9,957 nucleotides of DNA from Propionibacteriaceae bacterium (GTDB taxonomy: Bacteria; Actinomycetota; Actinomycetes; Propionibacteriales; Propionibacteriaceae). The stretch lies in assembly GCA_031265725.1 (NCBI GenBank), contig JAISCH010000323.1:1-9957 (forward strand). Reading direction: 5' to 3'. The notes under the pieces were generated by a model. It saw only the letters and a program-made list of their open reading frames with translations. It was not told where the DNA came from and ran no database searches. Positions 1 through 7,416 of the stretch are shown piece after piece. Position numbers and translations under genes: made by a program. Numbering within the stretch: position 1 is the stretch's first letter; each line of letters starts with the position of its first letter.

Positions 1-13
1 GTGAAGTCCGCAC

Positions 14-1867
<1,854 letters not shown>

Positions 1868-1899
1868 AGTGGTTTACCTCCAAGGTGTGTGATTCAAAA

Positions 1900-1920
1900 G
1901 TTGAGTCTACCATACTCAAC
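1900..1920 (-). promoter_or_regulatory. HAIR-like HspR operator upstream of dnaK
   Basis: A perfect inverted repeat, GTTGAGT-N7-ACTCAAC, lies 32 bases upstream of the dnaK start. The known HspR-associated inverted repeat (HAIR) is CTTGAGT-N7-ACTCAAG, so spacing and the inner six bases of each arm match exactly; only the outermost pair is swapped, symmetrically. A further half-site, CTTGAGA on the minus strand, lies just upstream at 1926-1932. Binding by HspR is inferred from this match; hspR itself is outside the window. Confidence 0.85.
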
Positions 1921-1931
1921 TCTGATCTCAA
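1904..1931 (-). promoter_or_regulatory. Candidate dnaK promoter overlapping the HAIR
   Basis: On the minus strand TTGAGA (1931-1926) and TAGACT (1909-1904) are separated by 16 bases and could serve as -35 and -10 boxes. The -10 box overlaps one arm of the inverted repeat, so a bound repressor would block polymerase. The inferred transcript would have a leader of about 30 bases, including the strong ribosome binding site. Confidence 0.5.
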
Positions 1932-2001
1932 GTCGGCTCCAGAACGGTTTTCGCTGCCGGAGTACGGTGGAGTTGCCGCCAATCGGCGGGCTTCTCGCCG
2001 T

Positions 2002-2024
2002 AATGGAACGTCTCGATTTCCATT
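2002..2024. promoter_or_regulatory. Inverted repeat in the dnaK/proline dehydrogenase spacer
   Basis: AATGGAA-N9-TTCCATT is a perfect 7-bp inverted repeat 57 bases upstream of the proline dehydrogenase start. Its size and place suit an operator for a dimeric regulator of that gene, but no known consensus was recognised. Just before it, at 1976-2000, two short GC-rich stems compete (CCGCC-aatc-GGCGG, or CGGCG pairing with CGCCG). No clear -35/-10 pair for the plus-strand gene was found. Confidence 0.3.
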
Positions 2025-2081
2025 GCGCGGTATTTGCGGGCAGAATCACCAAGTAACGTGAGAGTAGTCCAAGGAGGGGTT

Positions 2082-3017
2082 GTGCTTCGTTCAATTCTGT
2101 TAGCTATGGCGCGTAGCGAAAAGCTAAAGGCAGTCGTGGTAAAACTTCCGGTCACCAGCAAGGTGGTCAAGCGTTTTGTCTCCGGTGAAACTATCGATGA
2201 TTGCATCGCCGCCGTCACCAAGCTGAAGCAGCAGGGGCGGTATGCCACCATCGACTACCTCGGTGAGGACACCACCAATCTGGCCCAGGCCGAGGCTTCC
2301 AAAGCTGCCTGCCTAGTCCTGATAAAGCGGCTGAAAGAAGCCGAGTTGACCACCCATGTGGAGATGTCGATCAAACTGACCGCTCTCGGGTTGGGGCTGG
2401 AGGACGGCGAGGAAGTCGCCTACCGGATCGCCAAGGAATTGTGCGACGCCATCGTTGACGCCGGAACGACGCTGACGGTGGACATGGAGGACCACACCGC
2501 CACCGACAAGACCCTGCGCGTGGTCGACCGCTTGCGGGAGACCTACCCCTGGGTCGGCACGGTGTTGCAGGCATACCTGCATCGCACTGTTGCCGATGCC
2601 AAGCGTTACGCTGGCGTAGGTTCGCGGATCAGGCTTTGCAAGGGCGCTTATTCGGAGCCGCCCGAGGTCGCCTTCCAGGGGGCCGGAGAGGTCAACGCCG
2701 CCTATATCCGCGCGCTGCGGGAGTTGATGAGGGGCGAGGGGCGTCCGATGGTCGCCTCCCACGATCCGAAGATGATCCAGGCCGCTATGGAGATAGCTTT
2801 ACGCGAGGGGCGCAGCGCTGACTCGTTCGAATTCCAGATGCTCTACGGCATCCGCGTCGAGGAGCAGCAGCGGCTGGCCAACGCCGGTTACAAGGTGACT
2901 GTGTACGTGCCCTATGGGACAGACTGGTGGGGTTACTTCGTTCGCCGACTGGCTGAGCGCCCGGCAAACCTGGTCTTCTTCCTCCGGGCCATCCCAGCCG
3001 CCATTTTCAGCAGATAG
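2082..3017 (+). CDS. Monofunctional proline dehydrogenase (PRODH, PruB type)
   Basis: FAD-dependent enzyme that oxidises L-proline to 1-pyrroline-5-carboxylate, the first step of proline catabolism, usually at the membrane face with electrons passed to quinone. The 311-residue product has the whole beta/alpha-barrel core: VDMEDHTATDKTL (133-145), RLCKGAY (184-190), ASHD (225-228), FEFQMLYGIR (249-258), VYVPYGTDWWGYFVRRLAE (274-292). Arg288 and Arg289 match the substrate-carboxylate arginine pair of the family. I chose the GTG at 2082: AAGGAGG at 2071-2077 sits just upstream (spacing is short, 4 bases) and the N-terminus LLAMARSEKL then lines up with that of actinobacterial relatives. TTG at 2034 would add 16 residues over the ribosome binding site; ATG at 2106 has no site. 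No pyrroline-5-carboxylate dehydrogenase gene is adjacent in the window. Confidence 0.95.
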   Translation: MLRSILLAMARSEKLKAVVVKLPVTSKVVKRFVSGETIDDCIAAVTKLKQQGRYATIDYLGEDTTNLAQAEASKAACLVLIKRLKEAELTTHVEMSIKLTALGLGLEDGEEVAYRIAKELCDAIVDAGTTLTVDMEDHTATDKTLRVVDRLRETYPWVGTVLQAYLHRTVADAKRYAGVGSRIRLCKGAYSEPPEVAFQGAGEVNAAYIRALRELMRGEGRPMVASHDPKMIQAAMEIALREGRSADSFEFQMLYGIRVEEQQRLANAGYKVTVYVPYGTDWWGYFVRRLAERPANLVFFLRAIPAAIFSR

Positions 3018-3111
3018 CCACGATTGAGGCGAGTGAAACGAAAGCTTGCTTTTGTTTCCGAGCTGATTGAGTGGATGAGACTCCGTAGGAGTCGATAGCC
3101 ACGATTGAGGC
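3013..3111 (+). repeat. 18-bp direct repeat pair (3013-3030 and 3094-3111)
   Basis: GATAGCCACGATTGAGGC occurs twice with no mismatch, starts 81 bases apart. The first copy contains the TAG stop codon of the proline dehydrogenase gene. The interval holds two hairpins, so this looks like one complete 81-base unit followed by the first 18 bases of a second. Confidence 0.85.
3018..3095 (+). repeat. Structured repeat element, copy A (two hairpins)
   Basis: This 78-base element aligns without gaps to the minus strand of 3969-4046 (56 of 78 identical by hand count). Stem I is GAAACGAAAGC (3035-3045) pairing with GCTTTTGTTTC (3048-3058), 11 pairs including one G-T. Stem II is GACTCC-GTA-GGAGTC (3079-3093). 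GATTGAG precedes each stem. It lies in the 201-base spacer between the convergent proline dehydrogenase and gntR genes, where the hairpins could also act as a terminator, though no T-run follows. The rest of the spacer (3112-3218) shows nothing clear beyond a short repeated CCGGTTC. Confidence 0.8.
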
Positions 3112-3218
3112 CTTACCCGGTTCACCCCCGGTTCGTCTTTGCCTGGCTCTCAGCAACACAAACCCAGCCGTGAGCTAAGTTCTTCAGTGAGTGGCGACGG
3201 TCCGGGCTTTGGCCAGGC

Positions 3219-3878
3219 TCAGCCGACCAGGATTGAGCGCAGTCGCAAGTCGCGGGAGCGTTCCAGGTGGGCTGACATGAGTTGTCGGGCCAGGGCGGCG
3301 TCGCGGTCTTGGATCGACTTGGTAATCGCTGCGTGTTCGGTGTTGCTGGTGTCCACGTCGTTGATGGCGTCGGGCATGTGTTGGTCGTAGATCTGCAATT
3401 GGGCCATCAGCTTGCGCAAAGTCGCCGTGATCGTTGAATTGTGTCCGGCCTGCCAGATGCACTCATGCCACTGGGCTTGAAATGCGCGGGTCTCCGTCTC
3501 GTTGCCAGATTGTTCGGCGCGGTCCTGCAAGTGGACGAGTTGAATCGCGTCCAATTCGGTACGCCGGTTGGCGGCCAGTCCGCTGGTGGCCGATTCGAGC
3601 GCGATCCGGGCCTCGTAAATCTCCATCACGTCTTGCGCGGTGCCGGAACGGATCCGGAAACCACGGGACGCCCGCTGCAGCAGTCCGTCGTGTTCGAGCA
3701 GTGACAGCGCCTCGCGTACCGGCGTGCGGGAAATGCCGTAGTGAGTGGCCAAAGCCGTTTCGAGCAGCGGCACATCGGCGGGGAACGCCCCAGCCAGGAT
3801 GTCTTCGCGCAATTGCAGATAGACGCTGCTGGTCAGGTCTCCGCCCGCCGGAATTTTGGCTTCCGCCTCAGCTCCCAT
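3219..3878 (-). CDS. GntR-family regulator, FCD (FadR-like) subfamily
   Basis: Predicted DNA-binding transcriptional regulator, 219 residues, the usual size for the subfamily. The N-terminal winged helix spans roughly 15-80, with the typical ISRTPVREALSLLEHDGLL at 49-67. An all-helical FCD ligand domain follows (about 85-215). FCD proteins often bind a metal through Asp-x3-His, His and His; here His138, His182 and His204 fit in spacing, but the Asp position (four before His138) is Gln134. The ATG at 3878 has GGAG at 3884-3887 on the minus strand, five bases upstream. The ligand is unknown: such regulators usually act on nearby sugar-acid, organic-acid or amino-acid genes, yet no such operon adjoins it apart from the convergent proline dehydrogenase. 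The gene is bracketed by inverted copies of the structured repeat. Confidence 0.93.
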   Translation of the reverse strand: MGAEAEAKIPAGGDLTSSVYLQLREDILAGAFPADVPLLETALATHYGISRTPVREALSLLEHDGLLQRASRGFRIRSGTAQDVMEIYEARIALESATSGLAANRRTELDAIQLVHLQDRAEQSGNETETRAFQAQWHECIWQAGHNSTITATLRKLMAQLQIYDQHMPDAINDVDTSNTEHAAITKSIQDRDAALARQLMSAHLERSRDLRLRSILVG

Positions 3879-3931
3879 GATCGCTCCATCTCACTTCGTC
3901 ATTATGTCTCACTCGACTGCCTCACAATGCT

Positions 3932-3960
3932 AGTAGAAACACCCAAGGTTTTCCTGTCAA
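3932..3960 (-). promoter_or_regulatory. Candidate gntR promoter
   Basis: On the minus strand a consensus TTGACA (3960-3955) is followed after 17 bases by TCTACT (3937-3932), a 4-of-6 match to a -10 box. The leader would be about 45-50 bases and would contain two direct AGTGAGA copies (minus strand, 3913-3907 and 3895-3889), 18 bases apart, which could be an autoregulatory site. The -35 box lies nine bases from the end of repeat copy B. Confidence 0.45.
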
Positions 3961-3968
3961 GGTGTCTG

Positions 3969-4046
3969 TCGACTCTTGCAGAGTCTCATTCACTCAATCG
4001 GCTCACTGACAAACCCGAGCGCTTGCCAGCTTCGCCTAAATCGTGG
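3969..4046 (-). repeat. Structured repeat element, copy B (two hairpins, inverted to copy A)
   Basis: Read on the minus strand this matches copy A over 78 bases without gaps. Stem I is CTGGCAAGCGC (4029-4019) with GGGTTTGTCAG (4016-4006): ten of eleven positions pair, including two G-T. Stem II is GACTCT-GCA-AGAGTC (3985-3971). Most differences from copy A fall in stem I, and several pairs change on both sides so that pairing is kept. The element lies between the luxR-type stop codon and the gntR promoter. Confidence 0.8.
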
Positions 4047-4113
4047 TCCAGTTCGCGGAAGTGATTTCGGGGGCCGAGACGGGCTCTTTGTTGGCATCTG
4101 GGTGGGGGCTGGG

Positions 4114-4132
4114 CAGCGGGATTCCTCCGCTG
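4114..4132 (-). terminator. Hairpin after the luxR-type gene
   Basis: CAGCGG-N7-CCGCTG forms a perfect 6-bp stem three bases beyond the luxR-type stop codon. No T-run follows on the minus strand, so it may be a weak or factor-dependent terminator, or only a 3'-end stabilising stem. Nothing else was recognised between it and repeat copy B. Confidence 0.35.
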
Positions 4133-4135
4133 GCG

Positions 4136-6670
4136 TCAGCTTCCGGGGGGACGTAGCCAGGTGTTGATCGCTTGGACTAGGGCTTCTTTTCCGGCTAGGC
4201 CTACTTTGCGGGCTACGTTGTGCAGATGCGTCTCCACGGTTCGTACGCTCATGTCGAGAATGGTCGCGGCTTCCGCGTTCACCATGCCGGTGGCGAGCAG
4301 GCCCATCACCTCGTATTCGCGCGAGGACAGGCCGACATCGTTGACGAAGAGGGTGAAGAAACCGGCCCGCTCATAGCCGGAGACCTCGGAGAGGGTCCAG
4401 GCTTGCGATGCCTGGGCCGCCGATTCGGCGTATTTGCCCTCTGCGCGCAATAGCGACGCCCGGAGCACTGCGGCCCGGATGGCGAAGTGGAGCAGGCCAC
4501 GTTTGCGGAAGTGCTCGATGAGTTGCGCCAACTCGTCCAAGTCGTGCCGGTTGCCCGCCAGGATGAATCTGGCCAGGCCCAGCAGCATCGGTGACTCCAA
4601 CGAGTTCAGCAATGGCTTTATCCAACGCTCAGTGCTGGTCGATTGCGAGTAGTCGATCGCCTCCATGCAGATGAACAACGCCGAGGCGACATAGCCGTCC
4701 CGCACCCGGCGCTCAGCGATCTTCCACAGGTCAGGTCCGGGATTGGCTGAAGTGGTCATCCAACGCATTCTGGCATCGACCGCCCAAGGCACCATGCCGG
4801 GGAACGGCCCCGGATTGGTCGCCAGCGGCAAGGTGCGCGAGGCCAACGCCCTGGCATATGCCGGACGGCCCTGCCACAACGCCATCAACGCGCCAAGGGT
4901 GAGGATGCTGGAGTGGGAATTGTCCTGGAAGGCCGCCGATGGAGTGGTCGCCAGAATCCCTTCGATGACGTCCCCGGCCTCCTGCAACCGCCCAGCCAGG
5001 ATGAGGGCGAAGGCGGCCACGTAACCTGTCGTTTGAATCTCGTCCACTTGCATCTGCTGACGGGCCACTGCGAGATTGCTCATCGCCTTTTGGATGCCGG
5101 TCTCCAAATCCCCGGACAGCACGGTGGTGAGGCCGTCCCAGATTTTCGCGTACGACTGGAACAGCATATTCATCGGTGAGTAGTCGTCGAGCAGCTTCCG
5201 GGCGCTGGTCGTCTTGCCTTCGCTGATCAGGCATTCGATGTGGACCCCAGTCAGGAAGTCATTGCCGCTCGGGTCTTCGTCCGGCCCGGCCGGGGTGAGC
5301 AATTCCGCGACCGGTTTGTGGTCGTTGTTGAATGCGATGTGGGCTTGCCCGGCGCGTAACAGGGCGTCGAAGTGCGGCATCTGCTTGCGGTAGCCGTCCA
5401 ACTCAGTGAGCGCGGCAGCCGTGTCCCCGCTCTGGGCCGTCTTCCACTGGGAGCCCCAGATAGCGAACAGGGCGGCGGAGAGGCTTTCCCCGGTGATCGG
5501 TGTCTGCTTGAGGATTTTGGCGATTTCAGCCGGTGGGCTACAGGTGTTGACCATCGCGGAGACCAGCGCCATGGCGGTTGCCGGAGTGGGGTCGGCGATC
5601 CAGGCCTGCTTGCGTTGCAGGGTCAGGGTGGTCGAGGCCTGTTCCAGTTGGTGACTGATGATCGAGACGTCCGGGCTGGTGCCGGAGCGGGCATTCGGCC
5701 AGGGTTGCTGGGGCTTGAATTCCAGCCCGCGCGCCCGGCCCAGCGGGGAGCCCTCGCTGCCCAGGTAGTCGCTGAGCAATGGCGGGAAGATGCCCGCCAC
5801 CGCATTCGTCCCGTACTCGACGTAGTGGGCCAAGCCGATGTCGAACAGGTGACGCAAGACCTCGTGGCCGAGCAATTCCTCAGCGTCCTGGATCGGCAGC
5901 GGCCCGGCTGCGGCCAGAGCGGTCGCTCCTTCGAAAGCGGCCTCGTCCGTTCCCGCCAGATACGGTTCCACTGCGGCCGCGAGGTTGTCCGACCATAATT
6001 CTCCGGGGATGACCCAGATGCCGGAGTCGTCTTGGATTATTCGCCCGGTGGTCTTGCCGACCAGCAGGATCGCGCGGGCCAAGCCGTATAGGCCGCCCGA
6101 ACGCATTGCCACTCGGGACAGTGCCATCGGTTCCATCGGCGCGCCGAGAGTGCTCAGCACCAGGTCGTGCAATCTGCTCAGCTCGAGATTGGTCATCCGG
6201 ATGCGTACGGCCGGGGCCAGGTTGAGGGTCAACGAGTCCGACACCCACGGATGCGGGGTCCGGCTGCTGGTCACCACCATCAAGTGATTGTCCTGATGCG
6301 CGGCGATGATCGCACCGATTGAGGACGGGTCGAGCTCGTCCACGTCGTCACAGATCAGTACGGGTGAACGCCGGGAGGCGAATTTGTTCAGGATCGCCAG
6401 CACTTCGGGCAAGCTGCGCCGAGGCAACTCTTCGCCCAGGCTGGTGTGCAGGAAGGCTGCGAAGGGCTCCCGCACCAAGGCGGGATTCCCGCGCATGACC
6501 AAGACGGAGCCGCCGTCGTCATCAAGGAAATCGGCCAACTCGGTCAGAACTTGGGAGCGTCCGGAACGCCGGGGGCCGACTAAATGAACGCTGAGCCCCT
6601 GGCGCAGATAGGCTGCGATTTGGTTCACTTCACGCCCGAATACGACACCACTCATGTCGATGTTACGCAT
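4136..6670 (-). CDS. Large ATPase-type LuxR-family transcriptional regulator
   Basis: 844-residue cytoplasmic regulator with the plan of large ATP-binding LuxR (MalT/LAL-like) proteins. An N-terminal STAND/AAA-like NTPase domain has a P-loop GPRRSGRS (32-39), in which Arg38 stands where Lys is usual, Walker B VLICDDVDEL (104-113), and a sensor-like VVTSSR (132-137). A long helical, probably TPR-like middle follows (about 350-770). The C-terminal LuxR helix-turn-helix starts at LSSREYEV (781-788), with recognition helix SVRTVETHLHNVARK (about 808-822). The ATG at 6670 is supported by GGGAGGG at 6677-6683, six bases upstream. The signal it senses and its targets cannot be told from sequence; neighbours do not suggest one. 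The upstream spacer (6671-6811) has a CTGGG-N6-CCCAG repeat (6687-6702) close to the ribosome binding site and no convincing promoter boxes. Confidence 0.93.
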   Translation of the reverse strand: MRNIDMSGVVFGREVNQIAAYLRQGLSVHLVGPRRSGRSQVLTELADFLDDDGGSVLVMRGNPALVREPFAAFLHTSLGEELPRRSLPEVLAILNKFASRRSPVLICDDVDELDPSSIGAIIAAHQDNHLMVVTSSRTPHPWVSDSLTLNLAPAVRIRMTNLELSRLHDLVLSTLGAPMEPMALSRVAMRSGGLYGLARAILLVGKTTGRIIQDDSGIWVIPGELWSDNLAAAVEPYLAGTDEAAFEGATALAAAGPLPIQDAEELLGHEVLRHLFDIGLAHYVEYGTNAVAGIFPPLLSDYLGSEGSPLGRARGLEFKPQQPWPNARSGTSPDVSIISHQLEQASTTLTLQRKQAWIADPTPATAMALVSAMVNTCSPPAEIAKILKQTPITGESLSAALFAIWGSQWKTAQSGDTAAALTELDGYRKQMPHFDALLRAGQAHIAFNNDHKPVAELLTPAGPDEDPSGNDFLTGVHIECLISEGKTTSARKLLDDYSPMNMLFQSYAKIWDGLTTVLSGDLETGIQKAMSNLAVARQQMQVDEIQTTGYVAAFALILAGRLQEAGDVIEGILATTPSAAFQDNSHSSILTLGALMALWQGRPAYARALASRTLPLATNPGPFPGMVPWAVDARMRWMTTSANPGPDLWKIAERRVRDGYVASALFICMEAIDYSQSTSTERWIKPLLNSLESPMLLGLARFILAGNRHDLDELAQLIEHFRKRGLLHFAIRAAVLRASLLRAEGKYAESAAQASQAWTLSEVSGYERAGFFTLFVNDVGLSSREYEVMGLLATGMVNAEAATILDMSVRTVETHLHNVARKVGLAGKEALVQAINTWLRPPGS

Positions 6671-6780
6671 GTCAATCCCTCCCAGCCTGGGTTTCTACCC
6701 AGAGTGGCGAGTTATGGCTACCTGAATTATTCACCAAGAGCCCACTAAAATTCGTGCCATGCTCCCCAATGACAAACTTG

Positions 6781-6804
6781 ACGTGTCAGCGCCTAGGCTG
6801 ACGT
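6781..6804 (-). terminator. Hairpin downstream of dps
   Basis: GTCAGC (6785-6790) and GCTGAC (6797-6802) form a 6-bp stem around a 6-base loop, with partial extension by the flanking ACGT-rich bases. On the minus strand it starts about ten bases after the dps stop codon and is followed by AAGTTTGTC, a weak T-rich tail. It probably ends the dps transcript before the luxR-type gene. Confidence 0.45.
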
Positions 6805-6811
6805 GACGAGG

Positions 6812-7285
6812 CTAGCCGCCGAAATTCTCCAAGAAGTGAGAACGCATGAACCACTGGAATTTCTCCAATTCAGCAGTCTCACCAATCAGCAGATCTTGGC
6901 TCACCAAGTCGAACTCCACCGCTTCCATAGCTTTCCGGTTGGCAGCGACCACCTTGTCGTACACCTTGTCCAAGGCGGCGAGATGATCCTGCGCGCTGCC
7001 TCTGCCCAACGGGTAAGGAATCGGGTCGATGATCGACGCGGTGGTGCCCAGCGGCGTGCCACCCAATGCGGCGATGCGCTCAGCGACCGCATCCGCATAT
7101 CCACGGACTAAATCGACCTGTGGGTCGATCATTTCGTGGACGCCGATAAAATTCGGGCCAACAACATTCCAGTGCGCGTGCTTTAACGTCAAATGCAAGT
7201 CGTTGTACGCACTCAACCGACTCTGCAAGATTTCCACAGCTCGCTGTCCGTCAGCTTGTGACAAGCCGGGTACGGTGAAAGCCAT
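6812..7285 (-). CDS. dps: Dps-family mini-ferritin / DNA-protection protein
   Basis: Predicted dodecameric iron-storage protein that oxidises Fe(II), mainly with hydrogen peroxide, and protects DNA under oxidative or starvation stress. The 157-residue product is of usual Dps length. All inter-subunit ferroxidase ligands are visible at canonical spacing: His38, His50, Asp54, Asp65 and Glu69, within HAHWNV..H...D..........D...E. The frame is open upstream to 7588, but the ATG at 7285 is right: AAGGGGG at 7292-7298 is six bases upstream and the N-terminus then matches the family. The C-terminal tail is short (ENFGG), with no long Lys-rich extension, so direct DNA binding is uncertain. It is divergent from cobT, and an inverted repeat over a likely -10 box suggests repression. 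Confidence 0.95.
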   Translation of the reverse strand: MAFTVPGLSQADGQRAVEILQSRLSAYNDLHLTLKHAHWNVVGPNFIGVHEMIDPQVDLVRGYADAVAERIAALGGTPLGTTASIIDPIPYPLGRGSAQDHLAALDKVYDKVVAANRKAMEAVEFDLVSQDLLIGETAELEKFQWFMRSHFLENFGG

Positions 7286-7315
7286 CCCTAACCCCCTTGG
7301 GTAGACACATATTGC

Positions 7316-7328
7316 AGGTATTCTACCT
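7316..7328 (-). promoter_or_regulatory. Inverted repeat over the likely dps -10 box
   Basis: AGGTA-GAA-TACCT is a perfect 5-3-5 inverted repeat, and the minus-strand TAGAAT inside it (7325-7320) is a 5-of-6 match to a -10 box. This gives a transcript start near 7313 and a leader of about 28 bases. No good -35 box is seen. The left side, TTAGGT, equals a DtxR/IdeR half-site, but the other half falls two bases too close, so the regulator is open. Confidence 0.5.
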
Positions 7329-7416
7329 AATCGCCGTCGAATTGGAGTGATATACCGAAAGTTCTTACCGATAACATAGCTAATCGCAGTACTTGTGCCT
7401 GAACCGAGGAGTCCAG

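Noticed and set aside
1..13. Start of grpE after dnaK
   Set aside because: A GTG follows the dnaK stop directly on the minus strand, but thirteen bases cannot support a gene call.
3013..3111. CRISPR-like repeats
   Set aside because: There are only two 18-bp copies, the 63-base interval itself folds into hairpins, and no cas gene is near.
5372..5998. 208-codon open frame antisense to the luxR-type gene
   Set aside because: It lies wholly within a well-supported gene, its product is low-complexity Gly/Arg-rich, and it has no ribosome binding site I can recognise.
7310..7330. Standard DtxR/IdeR box at dps
   Set aside because: Only the TTAGGT half fits; aligned to the 19-bp consensus I count about 8 matches, so it is reported as an unassigned palindrome.
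7286..7416. Cobalamin riboswitch before cobT
   Set aside because: The spacer is only 131 bases and no conserved B12-box-like core was seen.
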